Of a stretch of 64,000 bases of DNA, positions 18,222 to 26,723 are shown in pieces (position 1 is the first letter of the stretch; every line of letters begins with the position of its first letter). The position numbers were made by a program, and so were the translations under genes. Location: positions 36,419 to 100,418 of the forward strand of contig JAVBOL010000025.1 in the NCBI GenBank assembly GCA_031550615.1, given 5' to 3'. A model generated the notes under the pieces. That model was not told where the DNA came from. It searched no databases and saw only the letters and a list, made by a program, of their open reading frames with translations. Source of the DNA: JAVBOW01 sp031550615 (GTDB taxonomy: Bacteria; Bacteroidota; Bacteroidia; Bacteroidales; Rikenellaceae).

Positions 18222-20144
18222 ATGAAAAACATTCTTAAATACTCAGTATACGCCCTTTTGGCCATAGGCCTGGGCATGACCGCAACCGGATGCGAGGATT
18301 TCCTCGACCGTCCCACGCGTGGTAAAACGGCGGCCGAAGAGTTCTTCAAAGATGCCGTCCAGGCGCGAATGGCCGTTTACGGCGTTTACCAGCAGCTCGC
18401 CTCGAAATACCTCTACTCGGAGAGGGGGGCCGTCTACTACCACATGGAAACGGACGAGAGCCGCATAGCCAGCAGTTCGAAGAACACCAACGACTGGCGC
18501 TCTATCGCACGTTACGGCCAGTCGCCGTCCAACGCCGAGATCTTCGAGATCTACGCCAACTACTACAAGCTCATCGAGCGTGCCAATGACTGTCTGGAGA
18601 GCATCGCGGCGATGGAGCAGTGGGTCGCTGAGGATGGATTCGAACAGACCGAGCCTTCGGCCACGCTTACCGAGCTGCGCCGCCTTTGGGCCGAAGCGCT
18701 CTTCCTGCGCGCCATAGCCTACAACGACCTGATAGGTTTCTTCGGCGACGTGCCCCTCAAGCTGACCTCGTCCAAGGTGGGTGACGATTTCGACATGCCC
18801 CGCACGGACCGCGACGAGATCTATGACATCCTGCTTGCCGACCTGGATAAGTACGTCGACTGGCTGCCCTGGCGCGGCGACGTGCCCGACCAGGAGCGCA
18901 TCACGCGCGGGGCGGCCAAAGGCTTTATCGCACGTTTCGCCCTGCGCGCCGCCGGTTTCGCCCTGCGCTGGGACACCGAAACGTATTCGGTGGCCAGCCT
19001 CGCCAACCGCACCCGCGCAGACGTGGAGCGTCTGCCGGAACTCTACCAACTGGCTAAAAGGCATGCAGGTGATGTGATCGCCTCGAACAAACACAGCCTC
19101 AACCCCGACTACAAGAGTATATTCGTCGACCTGCTCAACTCGAAGACGGACACCTACGGCGAACGCATGTTCGAAGTCGCCCTGTTCGAAACGGTATCCG
19201 GCGGCGGTGTGATAGGTGCGTATAACTCACCCAAGATCGCTTACAGCGCGACTGGGAAACATCCCTACGGCGAGGGTAAGGGTTATGTGCAGTCCCTGCC
19301 CGGCTATTACTACTCGTTCGCGCCGGGCGACGTGCGTGGCCCTGTGACCAATGTCCCCCTGAATATGGACGAGTCGGGTAAGCTCATAGCCTCTACCTTG
19401 GCATCGGCCTCGTGCGGTAAATTCCGTCGCTGGTGGATCAACGGCTCGGCAAAAAGCCGCAACAATACCGATGTGAACTGGTGCCTGTTGCGCTACTCCG
19501 ACGTGCTGCTGATGTACGCCGAGGCTTCCTGGTGGCTGCGCAACGAGGGCAACCGCTCGGGGAACCTTGTGGATGCCGACGCCCTGGAGGGGTTCAATAA
19601 GGTGCGCCGGCGCGGTTTCGGCCTGCCTGTCGGCACTCCCTCCGTCACGGTCGACCTGACGAATCTGACTTTCGATGATATCGTGGACGAGCGCTCGTTC
19701 GAACTCGGGCATGAGGGCGTACGCAAATGGGACCTTTTCCGCTGGGGCATCATGGCCGCCAAACTGCAACAGGCCAGGCTCGATATGAAGGCTATACAGG
19801 ACAATGCGTACGACCCGCGCCACAACCCCACGATCGCGGGCAACCTGACGCGCTACGCGTGGTATAAGTCTTCGAGTTTGATCGCGGACGAGGCCGGCAC
19901 GCAGATAGTCTTCACCGATCCCAGTGACAACACATTCACCCGTGTGAACTGGGCGCTGCAAAGCATGAGCGATTCGGAGGTCAACCTTACCAACGATCCC
20001 GCCAGGCGCGGTGTGGCGCGCTACTGGCAAGACCTGCGCAGCGAACTGCTGCCCATGCCCCGGAAGGTGCTCGAAAACAGTAAGCGCCTTCGCCAGACCC
20101 CGCCCTATGCCGCTGGCGGCGATGATCCCATTTTCGACGAATAA
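18222..20144 (+). CDS. SusD/RagB family outer membrane lipoprotein
   Basis: A 640-residue lipoprotein that forms the lid on the SusC channel and binds the glycan at the cell surface. The lipobox A-T-G-C places the acylated Cys at residue 24, followed by E-D-F-L-D, the usual SusD start. The body is the helical SusD fold with TPR-like N-terminal helices and the late R-x-x-E-L-x-x-E-G-x-R-x-x-D-L-x-R-W pattern (here R-S-F-E-L-G-H-E-G-V-R-K-W-D-L-F-R-W). At about 640 residues it is longer than the usual 500-600, with extra loops in the C-terminal half. Confidence 0.97.
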   Translation: MKNILKYSVYALLAIGLGMTATGCEDFLDRPTRGKTAAEEFFKDAVQARMAVYGVYQQLASKYLYSERGAVYYHMETDESRIASSSKNTNDWRSIARYGQSPSNAEIFEIYANYYKLIERANDCLESIAAMEQWVAEDGFEQTEPSATLTELRRLWAEALFLRAIAYNDLIGFFGDVPLKLTSSKVGDDFDMPRTDRDEIYDILLADLDKYVDWLPWRGDVPDQERITRGAAKGFIARFALRAAGFALRWDTETYSVASLANRTRADVERLPELYQLAKRHAGDVIASNKHSLNPDYKSIFVDLLNSKTDTYGERMFEVALFETVSGGGVIGAYNSPKIAYSATGKHPYGEGKGYVQSLPGYYYSFAPGDVRGPVTNVPLNMDESGKLIASTLASASCGKFRRWWINGSAKSRNNTDVNWCLLRYSDVLLMYAEASWWLRNEGNRSGNLVDADALEGFNKVRRRGFGLPVGTPSVTVDLTNLTFDDIVDERSFELGHEGVRKWDLFRWGIMAAKLQQARLDMKAIQDNAYDPRHNPTIAGNLTRYAWYKSSSLIADEAGTQIVFTDPSDNTFTRVNWALQSMSDSEVNLTNDPARRGVARYWQDLRSELLPMPRKVLENSKRLRQTPPYAAGGDDPIFDE

Positions 20145-20146
20145 TC

Positions 20147-21394
20147 ATGGAATTCCGTAAAACGATACTCTTATTGGCCACTCTTCTGGCTCTCGGCGGC
20201 GCGCATCCCGCGCGCTGCCAGGGCCCGGGCGTGCAGGTCGAATGGGTGAAGATGGTGACCGGACCTGAAAAGAACCACTTTTTCGGATACTACGGCGTCA
20301 ACGTCTGGAACGCTTCGCGCACCCATATCCTGGCGCTTGAGGCCGACTTCAACGACCGTTTGCCCGATACGGGCGAACGGGCCGTGATAGGGCTGGTGGA
20401 GATAGCCACCGGAGGATTCACCCCCCTGACGCAGACCAACGCATGGAACCTGCAACAAGGGTGCATGCTCTTCTGGAATCCCCTGAATCCCGACACCCAA
20501 TTCTACTTCAACGACATCGTCGACCAGAGGCTGGTTTCGGTGCTCTACGACATCCCCTCGGGACGGCGCACGGTGATCCCCTCGACCATCAGCGGGCTGT
20601 CGCACGATGGTCGCTATGCGCTCTCGATGAACTACGGTCGCATCAGCCGTCTGCGCAAGGTGGTCAGTTACAGCGGCACGGAGGACCCCAACCCCACGGT
20701 GGCGCATCCGGACGACGACGGCGTGTTCATATTGGACCTGCTCTCCGGACAGAGCCGCCTGTTGGTCTCCTACGGCCAGATGGCGCGCGATATCGCCCCC
20801 TATAAACCAGAGGTGGCCGACCGCCACATGTGGGTCGAGCACGCCGAATTCAGCCGCTCGGACAGCCGCGTGCTGTTCCTGCCGCGCACGGTCGACTCTA
20901 CGGGCGTAAAGCTCGAAACGGGGCTCTACACCATCGCCGCCGACGGTACGGATATGCGCTGCTGTCTGCCCTACGGCTCGGGAGTGTCGCACTTCGGCTG
21001 GCAGGACGACAGCCATATCGTGGTGACCTGCAACCCCTCGGGCCCGCACCGCAGCCACGTGCTGGCAGATGCGGCCACGGGTGAATTCACTCCCCTGGCG
21101 GGACTGCGCTGGGACGGCCATTGCTCTTTCGACGCCACGCGCCAATGGGTGCTCACGGACGGAAGTAAAGATACCGACGCGGTGACCAATTCGGTGTGGA
21201 TGTACAATATGCCCACCGCCACGCTGCATAAGGTGCATACCTTCCAGATGGTGCACCAGCGCTACCTCTCGGGCGACGCGCGCTGCGACCTGCACCCCCG
21301 CATAAGCCCCGAGGGCGACATGATCTGCGCCGACGCCGTCGACCCGCAGACGGGCCGTCGCCAGATATTCATCATTAAAATCAAACTCACATAA
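20147..21394 (+). CDS. TolB/oligogalacturonate-lyase (PL22)-like beta-propeller protein
   Basis: A 415-residue exported protein (signal peptide ending A-R-C-Q) starting two bases after susD. It has the repeated strand pattern of a TolB/WD40-type propeller (L-S-H-D-G-R-Y-A-L-S; R-S-D-S-R-V-L-F-L; D-L-H-P-R-I-S-P-E-G-D-M-I). The late H-x-S-F-D and H-P-R-I-S-P-E-G blocks resemble the metal-binding region of PL22 oligogalacturonate lyases, which break short galacturonides by beta-elimination. An exo-acting lyase role is plausible in this locus, but the resemblance was judged by eye and a non-catalytic propeller is possible. Confidence 0.55.
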   Translation: MEFRKTILLLATLLALGGAHPARCQGPGVQVEWVKMVTGPEKNHFFGYYGVNVWNASRTHILALEADFNDRLPDTGERAVIGLVEIATGGFTPLTQTNAWNLQQGCMLFWNPLNPDTQFYFNDIVDQRLVSVLYDIPSGRRTVIPSTISGLSHDGRYALSMNYGRISRLRKVVSYSGTEDPNPTVAHPDDDGVFILDLLSGQSRLLVSYGQMARDIAPYKPEVADRHMWVEHAEFSRSDSRVLFLPRTVDSTGVKLETGLYTIAADGTDMRCCLPYGSGVSHFGWQDDSHIVVTCNPSGPHRSHVLADAATGEFTPLAGLRWDGHCSFDATRQWVLTDGSKDTDAVTNSVWMYNMPTATLHKVHTFQMVHQRYLSGDARCDLHPRISPEGDMICADAVDPQTGRRQIFIIKIKLT

Positions 21395-21404
21395 CCATAC
21401 GGAC

Positions 21405-23105
21405 ATGAAGAATTTTAAATTGATTTTCTCGACCGTGATAACCGCAGTCCTTATGCTGGTATCCTGCCAGCAGGACGAGGTCGGCGACAGGGATTTCTAT
21501 CCCGCGCCACAGATATTTTTTGAATCCGCAGAGCTGAACGTGGATTTCACGACCACGCTGACCAACCCCGAGATACTCATCCGCACCCGTTCCTCGCAGG
21601 GGCTTACTTCGGTGAGCTACGGTTATGGATACACGCAAACCGTGAACGGGGTGAAGACCGATTTCATCACCCCGGTGGGCGAGGAGCTGCCCGGAAACAC
21701 GACGGATACGGTATATATCCGTTTCACCCCGGAGTTGACCACCAAAACGCAGTTCATCGACGTGGTCTCCACAGACTCGTGGGGCTCGGTCAGGCGTGCG
21801 CGCTGGAATACGGTCTTGAATGTCGGTACTGCGCCCGTCATCGTCCCCTCGCCGGCAAAACTGCCCTCGAACGTCGACGCCAGCCCGAGTTATACGCTCA
21901 CCGGCAACATAGCCTCCCAGAACGGACTTAAAGAGGTGGTCATCAAGATTAAGCGCCAGGCCACACCCATTGCCGAGGTCACCGAAGAGGACCTGACCAC
22001 CATAACCTCTTTCACCAATCCCCAGTCGTTCGACTATTCGGTGAATATCCCCAACACGGCCAATATCGTGGGCGTGGAGTATGCCGCCACCGACCTTCGC
22101 GGCCTGAGCTCGACCCACTCGCAGGGCATCACCCTGGGCGCTAAGCCGGTGATCGATTCCGACCAGGAGTCGCTGCCCTCCGACATCGCCACGCTCGCCT
22201 CGTACACCGTCTCAGGTAATATCGTGAGCGAAGTGGGACTCTACCAGGTGGAGGTCAAAGCCCTGCGCCAGGCCGCGGGCGAGTCGTCGCCCACCGAATC
22301 GTCGCTTACGACCATCACCACTTTCGCCGACGCGCGCGATTACGACTACTCGTACGTAATTGCCAACACCACCGATATGGTGGGGGTAAAGGTTGTCGCC
22401 ACCGACCGGCGCGGCCAGGCGACCACCGTCTCGCTGGTGTCCGAGCTGCCGCTGCGCACAATGACCAACTTCGAACTCAGGGGCATCAAGAACCGCCGTT
22501 CGAGTCCCGGAGCGGCATTCTCGATAACGACTTTCGCCACGTACCTCTACCGTCCCTCCACTGTAGGCGATCCTGATATATCGTTGCAGACCAATGCCAC
22601 GTATAACGTGATGAACGGCGCGCTGGTTGACTTCATGCTTTGGCCGCCCGACAAGACCAGGTTCGAATTCGAACTGTGGAGCCCCGCCGCGGCCAAGAAC
22701 CTGGGAGGCAGCGAATACTTCAATACGACCTACGACAATAGCAGCGGAGGCCTGTGGAGCCGCCACAACACCACCGCATTCGTAAAGATAGGCAACGTCA
22801 ATCCGGCATCGGACGGCAACGGTGGATTTGTCGAGCCCAAGATCGACTGGGATAACTTCGGCTATGCGAAACTGATGGCGCTCCAGGGCCCGGCCACTAT
22901 CCCGGCTAACGGTAAATTGACCCTTACCGACACCGGAGGCGGGTTGAAGGTCGGCGACGTGATCGTGATATACACCGATACTGCCAAACTGGCCGCCGCG
23001 GGCAAACGCGCCGTGATATGCGTGCGCGCACTCAATACGCCCAGCGGTCACGCAGACACCGACAACACCGATATAAGGCTCGTATTCGATATCAAGGCCG
23101 AATAA
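21405..23105 (+). CDS. surface glycan-binding lipoprotein (SGBP)
   Basis: A 566-residue lipoprotein with lipobox ending at Cys21 followed by Q-Q-D-E, an acidic lipoprotein export signal that sends Bacteroidota lipoproteins to the outer face. Two tandem homologous domains of about 100 residues follow (roughly 145-245 and 250-350); both contain S-Y-T-(L/V)-(T/S)-G-N-I, L-T-T-I-T-x-F and A-T-D-x-R-G. A unique C-terminal domain (about 355-566) probably binds the glycan. Position after SusC/SusD marks it as the SusE/F-like partner, although the sequence is not a recognised SusE or SusF. Confidence 0.75.
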   Translation: MKNFKLIFSTVITAVLMLVSCQQDEVGDRDFYPAPQIFFESAELNVDFTTTLTNPEILIRTRSSQGLTSVSYGYGYTQTVNGVKTDFITPVGEELPGNTTDTVYIRFTPELTTKTQFIDVVSTDSWGSVRRARWNTVLNVGTAPVIVPSPAKLPSNVDASPSYTLTGNIASQNGLKEVVIKIKRQATPIAEVTEEDLTTITSFTNPQSFDYSVNIPNTANIVGVEYAATDLRGLSSTHSQGITLGAKPVIDSDQESLPSDIATLASYTVSGNIVSEVGLYQVEVKALRQAAGESSPTESSLTTITTFADARDYDYSYVIANTTDMVGVKVVATDRRGQATTVSLVSELPLRTMTNFELRGIKNRRSSPGAAFSITTFATYLYRPSTVGDPDISLQTNATYNVMNGALVDFMLWPPDKTRFEFELWSPAAAKNLGGSEYFNTTYDNSSGGLWSRHNTTAFVKIGNVNPASDGNGGFVEPKIDWDNFGYAKLMALQGPATIPANGKLTLTDTGGGLKVGDVIVIYTDTAKLAAAGKRAVICVRALNTPSGHADTDNTDIRLVFDIKAE

Positions 23106-23163
23106 ATAAACCGGGCGGATGCAGGTCGTAAAAACCTGTATCCGCCTTAAACACATTTTGCAT

Positions 23164-25452
23164 ATGAAACGCAAATCCATCCTGACCGCCCTTGCGCTGC
23201 TGTGCGCCGCTGTGCTACTGGGCAGCTATTACGTAATCGCGGCAAGCGCTCCCCGGGAGAGCGAAGTGCGCTCTTTCCCCGGCGCCGAGGGATACGGCGC
23301 CGCCTCGGTGGGCGGACGCGGCGGGCAGGTGATTTACGTCACCACGCTCGATGACTACGACCCCGAAACCGAGGCCCCCATCGAAGGGTCGCTGCGCTGG
23401 GCGCTCGACCAGAAGGGCCCCCGCACCATACTTTTCAGGGTGAGCGGCGATATATGCACCAAAACACCTATAAAGGTAACCGAGCCTTACGTGACCATCG
23501 CAGGGCAGACCTCGCCGGGCGGTGTCTGCGTGCGCGATTGCGAATTCGTGGTCAACACGCACGACGTCATAGTGCGCCACATGCGTTTCCGCTCGGGCGA
23601 GGCGATGAAGGCCGAGTACGATTCCTTCCAGTTCGTGGATTCCTATAACTGCATCCTGGACCACTGCTCGATGAGCTGGTCCACTGACGAGGTGCTCAGC
23701 GCCACCGAGGGCACGTCCTTTCATAACGCCACATTCCAATGGTGCATAATCAGCGAAGGTTTGGCGCAATCCTTCCACCCGAAAGGCGAACACAGCATGG
23801 GCTCGCTGCTCTCCGGCGACGGGGGCCTGACGATCCACCACTGCCTGTATGCCAACAACGGCAACCGCAACCCCCGGTCTCACTACCTGGTGATGGACTA
23901 CCGCAACAACGTGGTTTACAACTGGCGTTCGCAGATCTGCTACACGCGCGCCGCGCCGAGTTTCATCAATATGGCCGATAACTACTTCAAACCCGGGCCC
24001 GATACCCCGGCGGCCCGCGAAACCCTGGCCTTCTCGCCGGGCGACGACATGGCCGCGATCTATCTGAGCGGCAACGAAGTGTACCGCCATCCCGAGGCTG
24101 CGGCCAATAATAACATCCTGGTGGACATGCCACGCAACGCCCCGGCTTCGATGTTCGAGGCGATCATCGCCGCTACGCCTTTCGATATGCCGGAGGTGAA
24201 GACCACCACGGCTTCCATCGCCTACCGGCAGGTGCTCGAAATGGCCGGCGCCACCATGCCCCGCCGTGATGCGACAGACGTGCGGGTGGTGGACGGTGTG
24301 CGCTACGGCACGGGACGCATCATCGACAGCCCCGACCAGGTGGGCGGCTATCCCGCCCTGACGCCCCTTGCCGCCGCCCCTGAGGATGGCGACGGCGACG
24401 GCATGCCCGACGAGTGGGAAAAACGGCACGGGCTGGATCCCTCCGACCCGTCGGATGGGCGCGCCGACAGGGACGGGGATGGCTACACCAACCTCGAGGA
24501 GTATCTCAACGGCACGGATCCCGGCGAGCGCGAAGCCGATGCAGTCTACGACAGCGCATCCATCCTGGCTAAGTGTAAAACGGCCATAGATATGTTGGTG
24601 AAGAAAGACCTCGCCTACAAAGAGGAGCAACGCCGCATGGAACAGGCCCGCGAGGACCACAAACAGGCGCTCATGAAAAGCACCCGCGCCGACTTTTCGG
24701 CTGCACCCGCCGCAGCCGAAAAGCGCGTCACCCTGACGCTCAACTCGGGACCTTCCATCGACTTGGTGCTGATCCCCGCCGGCAGTTTCCTTATGGGCGC
24801 CACCGTGACAGAGGGCGGTGAGCCTCAGGAATATCCGCAGCACAGGGTTAATATCTCGAAGCCTTTCTATATGGCCGTAACCAAGGTGTCGACCGCCCAG
24901 TATTGCAGCGTTATGGGCGCCGATTCGCGCAAGCTCACCAAGGCCAACGCTTCTGAGCCGGCCCCCACCGTGACATGGTTCGAGGCGTGCGACTTCTGCG
25001 AAGTGCTTTCCGCCGCGACTGGCCTGAAGTTCCGCCTGCCTACAGAGGCCGAGTGGGAATATGCGTGCCGCGCCGGTACCCAGACCTTCTTCAGCACCGG
25101 CAACACCATAACCTCTGCCCAGGCCAACTTCAACGCAGCCCAGGCCACCGATTTCAACCCCGCAGGGGTGAGCCGCGGATCGCACACGGCGGTGGATATG
25201 TTCCCGCCCAACGCCTGGGGGCTTTACGACATGCACGGCAACGAATCGGAATTCTGCCTGGATAAAGCCTTCCGCCAATACACCGCAGAGGAGGTGACCG
25301 ACCCGCTGTGCAACGACCCATCGTCCACGCGCTACGTCATCCGCGGCGGTAAAGCGGCCAGCAAGGCGTTCTATGTGCGCTCAGCCTATCGGTACAGCTA
25401 CACGCCGGACGTTGGTTTCAGTTTCCGTTTCGTGGTCGAGATGCCTTCGTAA
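23164..25452 (+). CDS. PL1 pectate lyase fused to degenerate FGE/SUMF1-like domain
   Basis: A 762-residue exported protein; ATG at 23164 gives a good signal peptide. Residues about 40-360 form a PL1 beta-helix: F-P-G-A-E-G-Y-G, D-H-C-S-M-S-W-S-T-D-E, and N-R-N-P-R-S-H with the likely catalytic Arg. A calcium-loop linker (D-G-D-G-D-G-M-P-D-E-W-E then D-R-D-G-D-G-Y-T-N-L-E-E, about 407-455) is a thrombospondin-type-3-like spacer. A short charged helix follows. Residues about 522-760 are a formylglycine-generating-enzyme-like domain (I-P-A-G-S-F-L-M-G; F-R-L-P-T-E-A-E-W-E-Y-A; W-G-L-Y-D-M-H-G-N). The two catalytic cysteines after R-G-G are absent (K-A-A-S-K-A-F-Y), so that domain probably binds rather than oxidises. 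Confidence 0.88.
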   Translation: MKRKSILTALALLCAAVLLGSYYVIAASAPRESEVRSFPGAEGYGAASVGGRGGQVIYVTTLDDYDPETEAPIEGSLRWALDQKGPRTILFRVSGDICTKTPIKVTEPYVTIAGQTSPGGVCVRDCEFVVNTHDVIVRHMRFRSGEAMKAEYDSFQFVDSYNCILDHCSMSWSTDEVLSATEGTSFHNATFQWCIISEGLAQSFHPKGEHSMGSLLSGDGGLTIHHCLYANNGNRNPRSHYLVMDYRNNVVYNWRSQICYTRAAPSFINMADNYFKPGPDTPAARETLAFSPGDDMAAIYLSGNEVYRHPEAAANNNILVDMPRNAPASMFEAIIAATPFDMPEVKTTTASIAYRQVLEMAGATMPRRDATDVRVVDGVRYGTGRIIDSPDQVGGYPALTPLAAAPEDGDGDGMPDEWEKRHGLDPSDPSDGRADRDGDGYTNLEEYLNGTDPGEREADAVYDSASILAKCKTAIDMLVKKDLAYKEEQRRMEQAREDHKQALMKSTRADFSAAPAAAEKRVTLTLNSGPSIDLVLIPAGSFLMGATVTEGGEPQEYPQHRVNISKPFYMAVTKVSTAQYCSVMGADSRKLTKANASEPAPTVTWFEACDFCEVLSAATGLKFRLPTEAEWEYACRAGTQTFFSTGNTITSAQANFNAAQATDFNPAGVSRGSHTAVDMFPPNAWGLYDMHGNESEFCLDKAFRQYTAEEVTDPLCNDPSSTRYVIRGGKAASKAFYVRSAYRYSYTPDVGFSFRFVVEMPS

Positions 25453-25489
25453 AATTCCCCGCGGTTTTGAAATAAATGGAATAAAGCTA

Positions 25490-25519
25490 TTGCGCGGAAA
25501 AAAATAATAGCTATCTTTG
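25490..25519 (+). promoter_or_regulatory. tRNA-Met promoter
   Basis: TTG at 25490-25492, 19 bases, then TATCTTTG at 25512-25519: a near-consensus Bacteroidota housekeeping promoter. The tRNA begins 42 bases after the -7 box. Confidence 0.7.
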
Positions 25520-25560
25520 CGCTGCTTTTGTGGTTTTTTGTGACCGGGAAAGCGCATGAT

Positions 25561-25634
25561 GGCGGGATAGCTCAGCTGGTTAGAGCGCATGATTCATAAT
25601 CATGAGGTCCGGGGTTCAAGTCCCCGTCCCGCTA
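25561..25634 (+). tRNA. tRNA-Met (CAU anticodon)
   Basis: A complete cloverleaf of 74 bases: acceptor GGCGGGA with TCCCGCT (first pair G-T), D-arm with AGCTCAGCTGGTTAGAGC, anticodon stem CATGA/TCATG around loop TTCATAA, and a T-arm with GTTCAAG. The loop gives anticodon CAU. This reads as elongator tRNA-Met, but a tRNA-Ile2 with a lysidine-modified CAU cannot be excluded by eye. The 3' CCA is not fully encoded. Confidence 0.93.
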
Positions 25635-25700
25635 CCTTGAAAACGAGTGGGTCGAATCACCGATGCGACCCACTCGTTTTTATATACTATCGTTGGTCTC

Positions 25701-26072
25701 TTAGCAAACCGCGGTCGATACCTCACCGCGTTTGCGCTTGCAGAAACGGCTGCATTGACGGGTGATGTCGTAGCCGAGCATGGTGCCGAGCATGAAATCT
25801 TCCTCGGGCGTGAGTGCGTGAAGGGGCTTGTGGACGAAACTGGCCACCACCTGCAGACAGGGACTCTCTCCGAAGAACAGGTTGATGTTACGGCTGCCGG
25901 CAGCCTGTTCGAGGTAGCCAATGCCCTGGCTTTCGAGCCTTTTTTTGACCAGCTCGGCGCACGTGGGACAGAGCGTGCAAAGTATCAGGCTGCGGATGCC
26001 CTTTTTGAATTCATATATCAGGTGCATCACCATCCGCATATCGCCGGAGCGATTATAGTCGCCCGTGGCCAT
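25701..26072 (-). CDS. DUF2023 family protein
   Basis: A 123-residue cytoplasmic protein; ATG at 26072 is preferred because it lies two bases after the flavodoxin stop. The segment H-L-I-Y-E-F-K-K-G-I-R-S-L-I-L-C-T-L opens the DUF2023 family. Cysteines at C-T-L-C-P-T-C and near the C-terminus are conspicuous. DUF2023 genes commonly neighbour flavodoxin genes in Bacteroidota, and that arrangement holds here, suggesting a role linked to flavodoxin redox chemistry or expression. No biochemical function is established. Confidence 0.8.
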   Translation of the reverse strand: MATGDYNRSGDMRMVMHLIYEFKKGIRSLILCTLCPTCAELVKKRLESQGIGYLEQAAGSRNINLFFGESPCLQVVASFVHKPLHALTPEEDFMLGTMLGYDITRQCSRFCKRKRGEVSTAVC

Positions 26073-26074
26073 GG

Positions 26075-26569
26075 CTAAGCCCTTTTGATCGCGGCTATCC
26101 ATACTTCGAGCCTTTCGCCGGTCGCGCCGGGCTCGTCGTCGTCGGCTATCAGGCCGAGCGCGTTGTTCCCCACGAACGCCCTGGAGTCGGTGGTCGAATA
26201 GTCAGATGCGTCGACTTCGCCCACGAACGTGCAGCCAGTACCTTTCAAACTGTCGTGTATCTCGCCCATCGCGTCGCAGAAGGTGTCGGGATACGAAGCG
26301 CTGTCGCCGCACCCGAAAAGCGCGACCTGTTTGCCTGAGAGGTCGGTCGTGGCAAGCTGCGTGATAAAGTCCTGCCAGTCGTCCTGTAATTCGCCCAGGC
26401 CCCATGTCGAGCTGCCCAAAAGCAGCAGGTCGTACTCTGAGGTCTGAGCCGCGCTCGCACCGCTTACGTCGTGCAGGTCGGTTGATGCTATGCCCAGTTT
26501 GCTTGCGATCTGCCTGGCGAGCGCCCCGGTGTTGCCGGTGGAGCTGCCGTAAAAAATCCCTGTTTTCAT
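26075..26569 (-). CDS. fldA: flavodoxin
   Basis: A 164-residue long-chain flavodoxin, an FMN electron carrier of the cytoplasm. ATG at 26569 is chosen because the FMN phosphate loop G-S-S-T-G-N-T-G follows at residues 8-15. The flavin loops L-G-S-S-T-W-G-L-G-E-L and F-G-C-G-D-S-A-S-Y-P-D are intact, the latter typical of long-chain flavodoxins. It has an excellent promoter 28 bases upstream and is the first gene of a two-gene operon with DUF2023. It may feed radical SAM enzymes or replace ferredoxin under iron limitation. Confidence 0.95.
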   Translation of the reverse strand: MKTGIFYGSSTGNTGALARQIASKLGIASTDLHDVSGASAAQTSEYDLLLLGSSTWGLGELQDDWQDFITQLATTDLSGKQVALFGCGDSASYPDTFCDAMGEIHDSLKGTGCTFVGEVDASDYSTTDSRAFVGNNALGLIADDDEPGATGERLEVWIAAIKRA

Positions 26570-26596
26570 ATTTTTAGCGTTGTATTTCCTTTTCGG

Positions 26597-26627
26597 CAAA
26601 GGTATGAGTGGGCGCATCGCCGTCAAA
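26597..26627 (-). promoter_or_regulatory. flavodoxin promoter (TTTG-N19-TACCTTTG)
   Basis: On the minus strand TTTG (26627-26624), 19 bases, then TACCTTTG (26604-26597). Both boxes match the Bacteroidota consensus exactly. Confidence 0.8.
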
Positions 26628-26666
26628 TACCGGGTTTATGGTATTTTGTGGATGGGTAATAACGAT

Positions 26667-26699
26667 AAACGTCAGCCGCGCGGGTTGCGGCTGACGTTT
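26667..26699 (-). terminator. terminator after murA
   Basis: A 13-base perfect stem (26667-26679 with 26687-26699), extendable with one mismatch to 26661-26705, lies between the murA stop at 26724 and the flavodoxin promoter. The minus-strand T-run is short (TTT then ATCGTT), so strength is uncertain. Confidence 0.7.
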
Positions 26700-26723
26700 G
26701 TCGTTATGAAAGAGAGGTGCGGG

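Larger units (their letters stand above)
3658..25452. other. pectin-type polysaccharide utilisation locus (PUL)
   Basis: This span holds the defining SusC/SusD pair, a hybrid two-component regulator, a glycan-binding lipoprotein, and degradative enzymes of PL1, PL10, GH105, GH28-like and sulfatase families, plus two beta-propeller proteins. PL1, PL10, GH105 and GH28 all act on galacturonate-containing glycans, so homogalacturonan or rhamnogalacturonan is the inferred substrate. The boundaries are set by mscL on the left and tRNA-Met on the right. The true substrate is an inference; the sulfatase leaves room for a sulfated uronate polymer. Confidence 0.85.

Noticed and set aside
23215..25278. 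687-codon open frame opposite the PL1 fusion gene
   Set aside because: Composition is the mirror of the PL1/FGE-like gene; no signal or motif of its own.
24730..25440. FGE-like domain as activator of the local sulfatase
   Set aside because: Catalytic cysteines are missing and the sulfatase has a Ser-type motif that uses a different maturase.
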